Positions 26,199 through 34,855 are shown, counted from the stretch's first letter. The stretch is 47,995 nucleotides of DNA from an uncultured Helicobacter sp. (GCA_944325775.1 CALVBL010000014.1:1-47995), one strand, 5' to 3'. Made by a program: numbers and translations. The notes: generated by a model not told the origin, from the sequence alone.

Positions 26199-26240
26199 AT
26201 GATCCTGCGTAGCCTAATGACTTTGTGTAGCCTGCCATGA
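26199..26240 (+). promoter_or_regulatory. Candidate leader peptide and tandem repeat at the ABC-F start
   Basis: A 13-codon frame (MILRSLMTLCSLP) ends in a TGA that overlaps the ABC-F start as ATGA. The segment holds imperfect ~18-20-base tandem units, each beginning with ATG and carrying GTAGCYT. The third unit is the start of the ABC-F gene itself (MTLCSLL). A GAGAG lies near the leader start, while the main ATG has no Shine-Dalgarno sequence. Confidence 0.35.
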
Positions 26241-28171
26241 CTCTATGTAGCTTACTTGGTGCGAGCAAATACTACGAGCACACGCCGATTTTAGAATCTA
26301 TCAACTTCAGTGTATCCTCATATGAGCGCATCGCTGTGATCGGGCGCAATGGCGCGGGCAAATCCACGTTGCTAAAGCTCATCGGTGGGGATATTGAGCT
26401 AGATTCTGGTGAGCGCATCGTGCCTAAGAATCTCAAGATTCTCCGCCTTGCGCAAAATCCGAATTTCCCACCAAATGCAAGCGTGGAAGATGTGATCGCT
26501 AATGCCCTAAATGCACTTAAAACCGCGCATACAAAGTTAGAATCTCTCTCACAAGCTATCCAAAGCCACCCACACGATAGAGAGTTGCTCACACAATACG
26601 CAGAAGTGAGTGCATTTATCGATGAGCACAATGGATGGGATCTGCAATCACGCGTAGATGAGGTGCTGGAGCGATTTGGGCTTATGGAGTTTCGAGATAG
26701 GCTGGCTGTGAGTCTGAGCGGTGGGGAGCAAAAGCGCGTGGCGCTGTGTGAAATCTTGCTTGAGAGCGTGGATTTGCTTATCCTTGATGAGCCTACCAAT
26801 CACCTTGATGTAGAAATGGTAAGTTTTTTGGAAAAATTTATCCAAGATTCTAAGTTTAGTATGGTGTTTGTGAGCCACGATCGGTATTTTATCGAGAATA
26901 TCGCCACGCGTATCATCGAGGTAGAAGACGGCAAAATCACAAGCTTTGAGGGCGGATATAGCAACTATCTGCGCAAAAAAGAAGAGATGTTTCGCGCGCT
27001 CACAAATGCCCATGAGAATCTCCTAAAAACCCTAAAAAGTGAGGAAGAGTGGCTAAAGCGCGGTGTCAAAGCACGGCTTAAGCGCAATGAAGGGCGCAAG
27101 AAGCGAATCTTAGAGCTTAGAGAGGAGGCAAAGAAAAACCCCGGCATTATCCGCAAGCTAAAATTAGAGCTTGAGCGTGAATACAAGCGATTTAATGCCG
27201 CCGAGGGCAAAAATACAAAAAAATGCCTTTTTGAAATCGAGAATCTTACTAAGCGGCTTGATGATAAGATGCTTATTAACAATTTTAGTCTTAGAATCTT
27301 AGCAGGGGAGAAAATCGGTGTGGTGGGCAAAAACGGCGCGGGCAAATCCACGTTGCTAAAGCTCCTGCTAGGTAATAGCACTCCAAGTAGTGGTGTGATC
27401 AAGCGCGGTGTGATACGCGTGGGGTATTTTGATCAGCATTTGGGTATGTTAGATGATAGCAAGGATCTGCTAGAGACTTTTTGTCCTAATGGCGGGAATA
27501 TGGTGAATGTGCGCGGGAAGCATATCCATGTGTATGGCTATCTCAAAAACTTCCTTTTTCCCAAGGAGTTTTTGGACAAAAAGATTGGATTTTTAAGCGG
27601 TGGGGAGAAAAAGCGTGTCGCGCTTGCGCTGCTCTTTACCCAAGAAGTCGATGTGCTTATCCTTGATGAACCCACCAACGACCTTGATATCAGCACGATG
27701 ACTATCATCGAGGAGTATTTGGCGCATTTTAATGGGAGCGTGGTGTTTGTGAGCCACGATCGGTATTTTGTGGATAAGCTGGCTTCTAAACTGCTCATCT
27801 TTGAGGGTGAGGGCGTGGTGAGCGTGGCGTATGTGAGCTATAGTGAGTATCTGGAGAGCAGGGCGGAGCTAAGCGAGATAGAATCTCTTAGTAAGAGCAT
27901 TAAGGAGAGCGCGCACGAGGAAAAGACACAAAAGCCCAAAGCCCAAACTAAGCTTAGCTACAAAGAAAAGCTAGCCCTTGAGGCGTTGCCAAATGAGATT
28001 GATGTGCTAGAATCCCGCATCGTTGCACTAGAATCTGATCTCACAAACCCAGAGAAATACCAAGCTCTGGGTATAGCTACGCTAGCAAGTGAGCTAGAGG
28101 CGCTAAAGATCGAGCTAGATTCTAAGCTAGAGGAGTATTTCGCATTGGAGCACAAAGCGCAGAGTGTGTGA
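26237..28171 (+). CDS. ABC-F family ATPase (Uup-like)
   Basis: The soluble tandem ATP-binding-cassette protein of 644 residues has no membrane domain, as expected for ABC-F ribosome-associated translation factors. The first cassette has Walker A GRNGAGKST (36-44), signature LSGGEQKRVAL and Walker B LLILDEPTNHLD. The second has GKNGAGKST, LSGGEKKRVAL and VLILDEPTNDLD. A basic linker (the P-site-interaction region, around RLKRNEGRKKR) joins them. The C-terminal ~90 residues form the coiled coil typical of Uup. The ATG at 26237 overlaps a 13-codon upstream frame and lacks its own ribosome binding site, so translation may be coupled to it. Confidence 0.92.
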   Translation: MTLCSLLGASKYYEHTPILESINFSVSSYERIAVIGRNGAGKSTLLKLIGGDIELDSGERIVPKNLKILRLAQNPNFPPNASVEDVIANALNALKTAHTKLESLSQAIQSHPHDRELLTQYAEVSAFIDEHNGWDLQSRVDEVLERFGLMEFRDRLAVSLSGGEQKRVALCEILLESVDLLILDEPTNHLDVEMVSFLEKFIQDSKFSMVFVSHDRYFIENIATRIIEVEDGKITSFEGGYSNYLRKKEEMFRALTNAHENLLKTLKSEEEWLKRGVKARLKRNEGRKKRILELREEAKKNPGIIRKLKLELEREYKRFNAAEGKNTKKCLFEIENLTKRLDDKMLINNFSLRILAGEKIGVVGKNGAGKSTLLKLLLGNSTPSSGVIKRGVIRVGYFDQHLGMLDDSKDLLETFCPNGGNMVNVRGKHIHVYGYLKNFLFPKEFLDKKIGFLSGGEKKRVALALLFTQEVDVLILDEPTNDLDISTMTIIEEYLAHFNGSVVFVSHDRYFVDKLASKLLIFEGEGVVSVAYVSYSEYLESRAELSEIESLSKSIKESAHEEKTQKPKAQTKLSYKEKLALEALPNEIDVLESRIVALESDLTNPEKYQALGIATLASELEALKIELDSKLEEYFALEHKAQSV

Positions 28172-28233
28172 TTTGAGAATCTAGGCTTTGAATTTATCTT
28201 ATTTCAAATATACTTTTTTGATTTGATGGTAAT

Positions 28234-28261
28234 GCAAGTAAAGCAAAAGCGCAGCACTTGC
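28234..28261. terminator. Possible terminator between convergent genes
   Basis: GCAAGT and ACTTGC form a 6-bp stem with a 16-base loop, followed on the plus strand by TTAATAAATT. It sits between the ABC-F stop and the convergent methyltransferase stop. The structure is weak. Confidence 0.3.
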
Positions 28262-28276
28262 TTAATAAATTAAATT

Positions 28277-29089
28277 CTACCGCCCTTCTACTTCAAAGAT
28301 CTTAGTAGTTTTCACAAGCACCAGCATCACGATATAAATCACCGCGCTTAGCACAAAAAGTGCGCTAATGAGTGGCTCAAACACGATGACAAAATCCCAT
28401 AACACATACGCGCTGATAATCCAGTGAATCAAAAAAAGCGAAGCCGCTAGCCCAAAAAGCGAATGATACTCGCGTTTAAGCATGGATTTCATACTAAAGC
28501 CAAGCGTGCTTTTGGTGTAGTTACGAAAGCTAGGGACAAACGCCGGCGTGTTTTGTGCCCACCGCAAATACGCATCGCCAAATTTCTGGGTCAAGAAACT
28601 CTCCTCGGCATAAATGATACGCTCATAGTACAGCCAAAATGCCAGCGTGAAGCACAGCGCAAAGAGCCAGTTGCCAAGCAGCAGCACAGGGGAAAGCATC
28701 ATAAGGAAATTTCCCAAATACAGAGGATTGCGGCAGAGCGAATACATACCCGTAGTATTGAGCACTTCTGCCTTTTGGGCTTTGGTATTGCGTCCAGAGG
28801 TATCGCGTGGGACATACCCAGCGACCAAGATTCTGATAAATTGCCCCAGCAGTCCTATGATAATCGCACAAACCACCAAGGGTGTATTATAGACGAAATT
28901 AAGCTCTGCGCCCGTCCCCACAAAGACATTTAAGAAAAATAGTTCTTGCATTTGGATGCGTGGCAAAAGTAGGTTTTGCGGGAAACTAAGCAGACATAAG
29001 ACAAAGAGCGGAATTACCACCAGCGGCAAATAGCTCCTGTATCGGAATAAAAAATCACCTTCTTTTTTGAAATTATCCTTGAGCACCAT
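28277..29089 (-). CDS. Isoprenylcysteine-carboxyl-methyltransferase-like (ICMT/PEMT) membrane protein
   Basis: A polytopic membrane protein of 270 residues, taking the ATG at 29089 that has AAGGA seven bases upstream; the frame is open for 26 more codons without a ribosome binding site. The central part carries the ICMT-type motif MYSLCRNPLYLGNFLMML (RNP-YLG). A conserved acidic pair follows in YYERIIYAEESFLTQKFGDAY. Together these form the S-adenosylmethionine and substrate site of membrane methyltransferases. Bacterial members methylate small lipid or isoprenoid-type substrates; the substrate here is unknown. It converges with the ABC-F gene and is divergent from the hrcA operon. Confidence 0.8.
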   Translation of the reverse strand: MVLKDNFKKEGDFLFRYRSYLPLVVIPLFVLCLLSFPQNLLLPRIQMQELFFLNVFVGTGAELNFVYNTPLVVCAIIIGLLGQFIRILVAGYVPRDTSGRNTKAQKAEVLNTTGMYSLCRNPLYLGNFLMMLSPVLLLGNWLFALCFTLAFWLYYERIIYAEESFLTQKFGDAYLRWAQNTPAFVPSFRNYTKSTLGFSMKSMLKREYHSLFGLAASLFLIHWIISAYVLWDFVIVFEPLISALFVLSAVIYIVMLVLVKTTKIFEVEGR

Positions 29090-29320
29090 GAGATAGTCCT
29101 TGAAGCAAATTGAATGCGCAATTTTAGCATAAATTTTCACAAATAGGCTTGGCTTTGTCTCTCTCAATAAAGCGGAATTGTGCTAGCACGAGTGAGAGAG
29201 ATTCCACGCATTTATATGATATCTCCCGAACATTTGCACATATATTATAGTAATAGACATATATTTCATAAATAAAAATATTTAGATAAGTTTATATAAA
29301 TAGACTAAGGTTTAATGAAA

Positions 29321-29349
29321 TTTAGCAATTCATTTACCAAATTGCTAAA
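29321..29349 (+). promoter_or_regulatory. CIRCE-like HrcA operator
   Basis: A perfect inverted repeat TTAGCAATT-N9-AATTGCTAA (29322-29348, extended by one T/A pair on each side) has the 9-9-9 geometry of the CIRCE element and keeps its TTAGCA/TGCTAA ends. The usual inner CTC/GAG is replaced by ATT/AAT. It overlaps the -35 region of the hrcA promoter, so HrcA bound here would block transcription of its own operon. Confidence 0.75.
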
Positions 29350-29357
29350 AATATTGG

Positions 29358-29363
29358 TATAAT
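29358..29363 (+). promoter_or_regulatory. -10 box of the hrcA-grpE-dnaK operon
   Basis: A perfect TATAAT lies 9 bases downstream of the CIRCE-like repeat and 71 bases before the hrcA ATG. The -35 region coincides with the repeat. Confidence 0.65.
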
Positions 29364-29428
29364 ACCCTCCAAAATTTGATGGATAGAATCTGTAATTTAT
29401 TGATAAATCTTATACGAAAGGAGAGGCG

Positions 29429-30220
29429 ATGAGTTCTAAAAAAGATATATTACTTGAGCAAGTGATCGTGCAGTATCTCAAGTCCAAAGAGCCTATCGGA
29501 TCAGAATCTCTTAAAGCCTCTTGTCGTATGGGAGTATCATCAGCGACTATTCGAAATTACTTCAAGGCATTAGTGCAAGAGGGTTGGCTTGCGCAACCCC
29601 ACATCAGTAGTGGGCGGATTCCCACTTACACCGCGTTAAAAAATCATTGGATCAAACACATAGATCCCAGATCACCCTGCATAGCACACAATCTCGAAAG
29701 TGTGAAGCAAAGCAGCTATGCGCACAATATCTGCTGTGTGGTGCGGCTACACACACGCAACACACTTCAAGAGATCATCAATATTCGCAATGATTTTTTA
29801 GCGCTTAGACTGGAGCAGGGTTATGCGATCGTTGCGTATAATGCCTCACTAGAGCGGTTTTTGCACGAATTAAAGAATCTTGACATCACCGATATCCAAA
29901 AAATTGCCTATCAGGTGCGTGCAAAGGAGCTACTAGAGGCACTTAGTAATGCGCAAGAGGGCGAGCTAGTGCGCTATTGTGTGAGTGCGCTGTATGAAAT
30001 GCTCACGCTAACTTCAAATGAGGAGGTATTTTTAGACATTATAAATGGATATAGTTTTCACAAGCTTCAAGATGGAATCTATTTTGAAGAATTTTTGCCC
30101 AAAAACTATCTTGGTATCATGCAGGAGTTTCGCACTGCTCAAGGGCAAAGCGGACATATCCTTGTATGTGGCAAGGTGGATAGGGACTATGTGAGTTTTT
30201 ACAAAGAGCTCGCAAGTTAA
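29429..30220 (+). CDS. hrcA: Heat-inducible transcription repressor HrcA
   Basis: HrcA represses chaperone operons by binding CIRCE elements and depends on GroEL for activity. The 263-residue product has an N-terminal winged-helix domain (KEPIGSESLKASCRMGVSSATIRNYF, then SGRIPT). An effector/dimerisation domain ends KVDRDYVSFYKELAS. It is shorter than the ~340 residues of Gram-positive HrcA, as usual in Helicobacter. The ATG has GGAGAGG upstream. It is the first gene of the operon and sits directly behind its presumed own operator, which implies autorepression. Confidence 0.93.
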   Translation: MSSKKDILLEQVIVQYLKSKEPIGSESLKASCRMGVSSATIRNYFKALVQEGWLAQPHISSGRIPTYTALKNHWIKHIDPRSPCIAHNLESVKQSSYAHNICCVVRLHTRNTLQEIINIRNDFLALRLEQGYAIVAYNASLERFLHELKNLDITDIQKIAYQVRAKELLEALSNAQEGELVRYCVSALYEMLTLTSNEEVFLDIINGYSFHKLQDGIYFEEFLPKNYLGIMQEFRTAQGQSGHILVCGKVDRDYVSFYKELAS

Positions 30221-30238
30221 ATCTAAAAAGGAGGTTAT

Positions 30239-30793
30239 ATGCAAGAACAAACATCAGAGACATCACAAGATCTCGCACAAGATCCGCAGCAAACGCACGA
30301 TTCACAAGAATCAGAAAATGCTGCACAACATACCGAAGAAAATGTGCAAGATTCTCAGGATCTGCAGTCCAAATATGATGAGCTAAAAGATCAGTATATG
30401 CGGGCATTTGCAGATTTTGAAAACACCAAAAAACGGCTTGAGCGGGAAAAATACCAAAGCTTAGAATACGCAAACGAACGTTTTGGTATTGATTTGCTCC
30501 CTGTGCTTGATACCTTGCAAAAGGCATTAGAATCTGCACAAGCTGCAGAACAGCAGGCAATCGTGCAGGGGCTAGAACTCACGCTTGAGAGTTTTTACAA
30601 GGCATTAGGCAAGCATGGGATCGAGCATATACCTGCTGATGGGGAGTTTGACCCTAATATGCACGAATGCCTGATGCAAGTGCCAGATCCTGCCAAGCAA
30701 AATGGGCAGATCGCGCAGGTCTTGCAAAATGGCTACACATACAAAGGGCGCGTGTTGCGTCCTGCAATGGTTAGCATTGTAAAAAACGACTAA
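30239..30793 (+). CDS. grpE: Nucleotide exchange factor GrpE
   Basis: GrpE releases ADP from DnaK. The 184-residue product has a Gln/Glu/Asp-rich N-terminal tail, a long alpha-helix beginning around DLQSKYDELKDQYMRAFADF, and the C-terminal beta domain ending GRVLRPAMVSIVKND, which matches the family signature. An AGGAGG ribosome binding site stands a few bases before the ATG. It is placed 18 bases after hrcA and 21 bases before dnaK. Confidence 0.95.
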   Translation: MQEQTSETSQDLAQDPQQTHDSQESENAAQHTEENVQDSQDLQSKYDELKDQYMRAFADFENTKKRLEREKYQSLEYANERFGIDLLPVLDTLQKALESAQAAEQQAIVQGLELTLESFYKALGKHGIEHIPADGEFDPNMHECLMQVPDPAKQNGQIAQVLQNGYTYKGRVLRPAMVSIVKND

Positions 30794-30814
30794 ACTTAAC
30801 ACAAAGGATACACT

Positions 30815-32689
30815 ATGGCAAAAGTAATTGGTATTGATTTAGGGACTACAAACTCTGCAATGGCAGTGTATGAGGGCAATGAAGCGAAAGTCATCGCCAA
30901 CAAAGAGGGCAAAAACACCACACCTTCCATCGTGGCTTTTACCGATAAGGGCGAGATTTTGGTAGGAGAGCCGGCTAAAAGACAGGCGGTTACTAACCCG
31001 CAAAAGACGATTTATTCGATCAAGCGCATTATGGGCTTGATGTTTGATGAAGATAAGGCAAAAGAGGCGGAGAAACGACTTCCTTATAAAATTATCGACA
31101 GAAATGGCGCGTGTGCGATAGAGATCGCGGATAAAATCTACACACCCCAAGAGATTTCAGCCAAGATCTTGATGAAGATCAAAGAGGACGCAGAGAGCTA
31201 TCTAGGCGAGAGTGTTACCGAAGCAGTGATCACTGTGCCAGCGTATTTTAACGACTCTCAACGCAAAGCGACTAAAGAAGCAGGAACGATCGCAGGGCTC
31301 AATGTCTTGCGTATCATCAATGAGCCTACTTCTGCGGCACTTGCCTATGGACTTGATAAGAAAGAATCTGAAAAGATTATGGTGTATGACTTGGGCGGGG
31401 GGACATTTGATGTGACCGTGCTTGAGACGGGTGATAATGTCGTGGAAGTGCTTGCTACCGGTGGTGATGCGTTTTTGGGCGGAGATGATTTTGATAATAG
31501 AATCATCGACTGGGCGGCTAAGGAATTCCAAGATGAGAGTGGGATTGATATCAAAAACGATGTGATGGCACTCCAACGCCTCAAAGACGCGGCAGAAACT
31601 GCCAAAAAAGAGCTTAGTAGTGCGCAAGAGACAGAGCTTAATCTACCATTTATCACTGCAGATGCGAGTGGTCCTAAGCACTTGGTCAAAAAGCTTACAC
31701 GAGCGAAGTTTGAGAGCCTTATAGAGGATTTAATCGATGAGACGATCGCTAAAATCGACTTCGTGATCAAAGACGCGGGGCTTAGTAAAAGTGATATTAG
31801 CGAAGTCGTGATGGTGGGTGGCTCTACGCGTATCCCTAAAGTGCAAGAGCGTGTCAAAGACTTCATCGGCAAGGATCTCAACAAATCAGTAAATCCCGAT
31901 GAGGTCGTGGCAGTGGGTGCAGCGATCCAAGGTGGTGTGCTCAAAGGTGATGTCAAAGATGTGCTATTGCTTGATGTGACGCCTCTAAGCCTAGGGATAG
32001 AGACTGCTGGGGGGATTGCTACCAAAATCGTAGAGCGTGGCGTAACAATCCCAACGAAAAAAACGCAGGTATTCTCTACTTATGAGGACAATCAGCCCGC
32101 TGTATCGATCAATGTATTGCAAGGTGAGCGCGAGCTAGCGCGTGATAATAAATCACTTGGGCGCTTTGACCTCACGGGTATCCCTGCAGCACCACGCGGT
32201 GTGCCACAGATCGAGGTAACCTTTGATATCGATGCAAACGGAATCCTCACCGTGAGTGCCAAAGACAAGACCACAGGAAAATCTCAAGAGATTAAGATCA
32301 GTGGCTCAAGTGGGCTTTCAGATTCTGAAATCGAAAAAATGGTCAAAGATGCTGAACTCCACAAGGAAGAGGACGCGAAGAAAAAAGAGCTCATCGAGCT
32401 ACGCAACCAAGCCGATAGTCTCGTGTATCAGACACGAAAAAGCCTTGATGAGCATAAAGACAAGATCGCTGCTACAGAAGTGGAGGGCATAGAATCTGCA
32501 CTCAAGGACTTAGAGGACGCGCTCAAAAATGAAAGCGTGGGCAAGGAGGAGCTTGAATCTAAGATTCAAAACCTTAGCCAAAAGGCACAATCACTCGCAC
32601 AAGCTATGCAAAATCAAGCCCAAAGTGGTGGCGCACAGGATAGCAAAAAAGGCAAAGATGATGATGTCATCGATGCGGAGGTGGAGTGA
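30815..32689 (+). CDS. dnaK: Chaperone DnaK (Hsp70)
   Basis: The ATP-driven chaperone of 624 residues is full length. The N-terminal ATPase domain has IGIDLGTTNSAMAVYEG, the VYDLGGGTFDVTVLE phosphate loop and VVMVGGSTRIPKVQE. The substrate-binding domain follows the linker VLLLDVTPLSLGIET. The lid region is charged and helical, and the C-terminus DDVIDAEVE is the usual EEVD-like tail. The ribosome binding site AAAGGA precedes the ATG. It is the last gene of the hrcA operon, followed by two hairpins in the spacer before the convergent asparagine-synthase gene. Confidence 0.97.
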   Translation: MAKVIGIDLGTTNSAMAVYEGNEAKVIANKEGKNTTPSIVAFTDKGEILVGEPAKRQAVTNPQKTIYSIKRIMGLMFDEDKAKEAEKRLPYKIIDRNGACAIEIADKIYTPQEISAKILMKIKEDAESYLGESVTEAVITVPAYFNDSQRKATKEAGTIAGLNVLRIINEPTSAALAYGLDKKESEKIMVYDLGGGTFDVTVLETGDNVVEVLATGGDAFLGGDDFDNRIIDWAAKEFQDESGIDIKNDVMALQRLKDAAETAKKELSSAQETELNLPFITADASGPKHLVKKLTRAKFESLIEDLIDETIAKIDFVIKDAGLSKSDISEVVMVGGSTRIPKVQERVKDFIGKDLNKSVNPDEVVAVGAAIQGGVLKGDVKDVLLLDVTPLSLGIETAGGIATKIVERGVTIPTKKTQVFSTYEDNQPAVSINVLQGERELARDNKSLGRFDLTGIPAAPRGVPQIEVTFDIDANGILTVSAKDKTTGKSQEIKISGSSGLSDSEIEKMVKDAELHKEEDAKKKELIELRNQADSLVYQTRKSLDEHKDKIAATEVEGIESALKDLEDALKNESVGKEELESKIQNLSQKAQSLAQAMQNQAQSGGAQDSKKGKDDDVIDAEVE

Positions 32690-32733
32690 TAGCATAGATA
32701 TGTTGGATTTTAGGTCTTTGTGAGATGTTGCTG

Positions 32734-32758
32734 AGGCTTAGGTATAGATTCTAAGCCT
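32734..32758. other. Stem-loop downstream of dnaK
   Basis: AGGCTTAG and CTAAGCCT form a perfect 8-bp stem around a 9-base loop that contains most of an AGATTCT motif. There is no T-run after it, so it may protect the transcript end or act as a weak terminator. Confidence 0.4.
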
Positions 32759-32785
32759 GCTACTCTGACATTCCCACCAAGCAAT

Positions 32786-32811
32786 CACACAATCTCACGC
32801 GAGATTGTGTG
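32786..32811. terminator. Strong hairpin between convergent dnaK and the asparagine-synthase gene
   Basis: An 11-bp perfect stem (CACACAATCTC with GAGATTGTGTG) has a 4-base ACGC loop. It is the strongest structure in the 224-base spacer and could serve both convergent transcripts, although neither side carries a clear U-tract. Confidence 0.4.
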
Positions 32812-32913
32812 TATAGACACAAGCAGAGATGCATTCTCTGTGAGCGATACACAAAGCAATACTTTTGCGACAATACGATAAACCCCAACTTCCATATTGA
32901 GTCAAGACCTAGC

Positions 32914-34725
32914 CTAAAACCTTAGTGCGTATTTAAGAGACTTATTCCAAATATAGGGATTGAGTGCGCACCACACCTCTTGGGCACGATAAAAAGAATT
33001 GTCCTTACCAGAACAGATTTTCATAATCGCTTCTTGGATATATTGCGGATTTTTGACAAATGGAGATTGCAAAAAATCTTGTGAATGTGCTAGATCTAAA
33101 AAATACTCACGCAAGCCATTGTGTGCCCTATCTCGCTGCATCCATTGAATCATTGGAGCATTAAATCCAATTTTGTTTTTGCGCCATATGACACCTTTGG
33201 GGACAATCCCACTCATACTATCTCGCACAATGCGTTTGGTAAAACCAGATCCATTTTTGTAATCAAAAGGCAAGGAAAACATAAACTCCACCAATCTATG
33301 ATCCATAAATGGCATACGAATCTCTAAACTACTCATCATAGAATATCTGTCATAATCCCTCAAAATTACGGGCAAAAGCGTTTCATAAAAAATCACATAA
33401 AGTTGCTGTGTGAAAAAATCCATTTTGGAAAAATTGGGGTGAGAAGTATCTTGAGAAACCAGACCAAATGGCTTAGCAATCATTTTTTTGATACAAGATT
33501 TTATAAGAAAACTTATACCATGTTTCAAAACTCGCGCCAAAGGTAGTGGATTAGCCAAAGTTTGGTTGGAAGTATTGAGCAAATCATAGGCTTTTGAGGG
33601 ATGATACCAACAATCCCAAAGTGCGTATATCAAATGCCCATATCCGCACAATAGCTCATCTGCCCCATGTCCATCAAGTGTAACACTCACGCCATTTGCT
33701 TTGATGGCTTGGTATGTGCTAATTTGAGCGAGAGGAATCCTGCCATACAAATCCTCTAGGATATAAAAATAATATTCTAACTTATCCCAATTGTCTAAGG
33801 GATTTATTTCCAAAAAGCTAGCCTTTACACCGATATAATCAACAACCTCCCTGGCATAATGACTTTCTTCTTGTGGTGTATCCTTAAAGCACGCGACAAA
33901 CGCATGCTGCCAATCACTAGATTCTGCCTTTAATCCTTGTTTGGCAAGATATGCCATCGCACAAATCGTCGAGCTAGAATCTACCCCGCCACTAAGTGCT
34001 GTGCCTATGGACACATCAGAGCGCATTCGTAACGATACAGATTCTAAAAATAGCTCCCTAAAACGCTCTACTGCGTCCTCGTAGCGACTTGGCGGTGTGA
34101 TGAGGTGATCGAGGATACAATAATAGCGTTTGTATTCTAAGATTTTGTGTGATTGTCTTGGGTCATAATACGCATAGTGCGAATAAGGAAAACGAAAAAT
34201 ACCTTCAATAAGAGTATGATCTTGACATTGATTATAGTCAAAAATATGTCGCACATCACTCATAACATCAAAATATTGAGAAGGTTTGAGAGAATCTAAA
34301 TACGGATATATCGCCTTCATCTCGGAGGCGAATACAAACATATCGCACCCCTGTCTGTCTTTGATAAACGCATAAAATAGCGGCTTTTTGCCAAATCTAT
34401 CGCGTGAGAGGAAAAGGCGTTTTTTGGTATGATCCCAGATAGCCAGTGCCCACATACCATTGAAGCGATTGAGGCATTGCTCCCCCCAGCAGTCATAGCT
34501 CGCTAGCACGACCTCCGTATCGCTGTGCGTGTGAAATATATAGCCCTTAGTCTTAAGCTCCTCTCTAAGTTCTATAAAATTATAAATCTCTCCATTAAAG
34601 ACAATAGTATATTGCCCCCCCCCCATTATAAGACATCGGTTGATGTCCAGCCGAGCTTGTATCGATGATCGCCAAACGCCTATGCCCGAGGCTGATCTCA
34701 TCGCTATGATACACACCAAAGTCAT
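32914..34725 (-). CDS. AsnB-type glutamine-dependent amidotransferase, main part (out of frame with its N-terminus)
   Basis: Asparagine synthase B-type enzymes hydrolyse glutamine and amidate an adenylated carboxylate. This frame carries the rest of the glutaminase domain (FNGEIYNFIELREELKTKGY, then FNGMWALAIWD and RDRFGKKPLFY). The synthase domain has the PP-loop SGGVDSS and the LDGHGADELLCGY motif. The enzyme appears complete at ~630 residues if fused to its N-terminus at 34595-34813. The first ~35 residues of this frame are a shadow upstream of the G10 tract. Relatives in surface-polysaccharide loci amidate uronic acids; because the gene is interrupted by a switch-like tract, such a role is more likely than essential asparagine synthesis, but that is inference. 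Confidence 0.85.
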   Translation of the reverse strand: MTLVCIIAMRSASGIGVWRSSIQARLDINRCLIMGGGQYTIVFNGEIYNFIELREELKTKGYIFHTHSDTEVVLASYDCWGEQCLNRFNGMWALAIWDHTKKRLFLSRDRFGKKPLFYAFIKDRQGCDMFVFASEMKAIYPYLDSLKPSQYFDVMSDVRHIFDYNQCQDHTLIEGIFRFPYSHYAYYDPRQSHKILEYKRYYCILDHLITPPSRYEDAVERFRELFLESVSLRMRSDVSIGTALSGGVDSSSTICAMAYLAKQGLKAESSDWQHAFVACFKDTPQEESHYAREVVDYIGVKASFLEINPLDNWDKLEYYFYILEDLYGRIPLAQISTYQAIKANGVSVTLDGHGADELLCGYGHLIYALWDCWYHPSKAYDLLNTSNQTLANPLPLARVLKHGISFLIKSCIKKMIAKPFGLVSQDTSHPNFSKMDFFTQQLYVIFYETLLPVILRDYDRYSMMSSLEIRMPFMDHRLVEFMFSLPFDYKNGSGFTKRIVRDSMSGIVPKGVIWRKNKIGFNAPMIQWMQRDRAHNGLREYFLDLAHSQDFLQSPFVKNPQYIQEAIMKICSGKDNSFYRAQEVWCALNPYIWNKSLKYALRF

Positions 34726-34813
34726 CAGGTCCCCTATGTGATAGGGTATTGAGCGCTTGCAAAAAATGCTCTCTATTAGCCGTCGCTGGAATACTTCCTA
34801 AAATTCCACACAT
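34595..34813 (-). CDS. AsnB-type amidotransferase, N-terminal fragment with catalytic cysteine
   Basis: The ATG at 34813 has an AAGGAG ribosome binding site 6 bases upstream and puts Cys at position 2 (MCGILGS), the nucleophile of class II glutamine amidotransferases. LSHRGPDDFGVY and GHRRLAIID follow as expected. After PMSYN the frame meets G10 and ends at TAA 7 codons later. Nine or twelve G would join it to QYTIVFNGEIYNF. An ATG two codons earlier (34819) would displace the catalytic cysteine and sits on the ribosome binding site. Confidence 0.82.
   Translation of the reverse strand: MCGILGSIPATANREHFLQALNTLSHRGPDDFGVYHSDEISLGHRRLAIIDTSSAGHQPMSYNGGGAIYYCL
34615..34624 (-). repeat. Poly-G (G10) phase-variation tract in the AsnB-type gene
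   Basis: Ten C on the plus strand lie at the point where the glutaminase domain changes frame. A multiple of three G restores the frame, so the gene is off as sequenced. Confidence 0.87.
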
Positions 34814-34849
34814 TGTCATCTCCTTCGAATCTAAAAATACAAAGCGGGC

Positions 34850-34855
34850 ATTATA
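34850..34855 (-). promoter_or_regulatory. Putative -10 box for the AsnB-type gene
   Basis: TATAAT on the minus strand lies 37 bases upstream of the ATG at 34813, an appropriate distance for a Helicobacter vegetative promoter. Confidence 0.45.

Noticed and set aside
34595..34725. Overlapping frames at the AsnB start treated as two genes
   Set aside because: The overlap is only the reading of both frames around the G10 tract; the domain order shows one interrupted gene.
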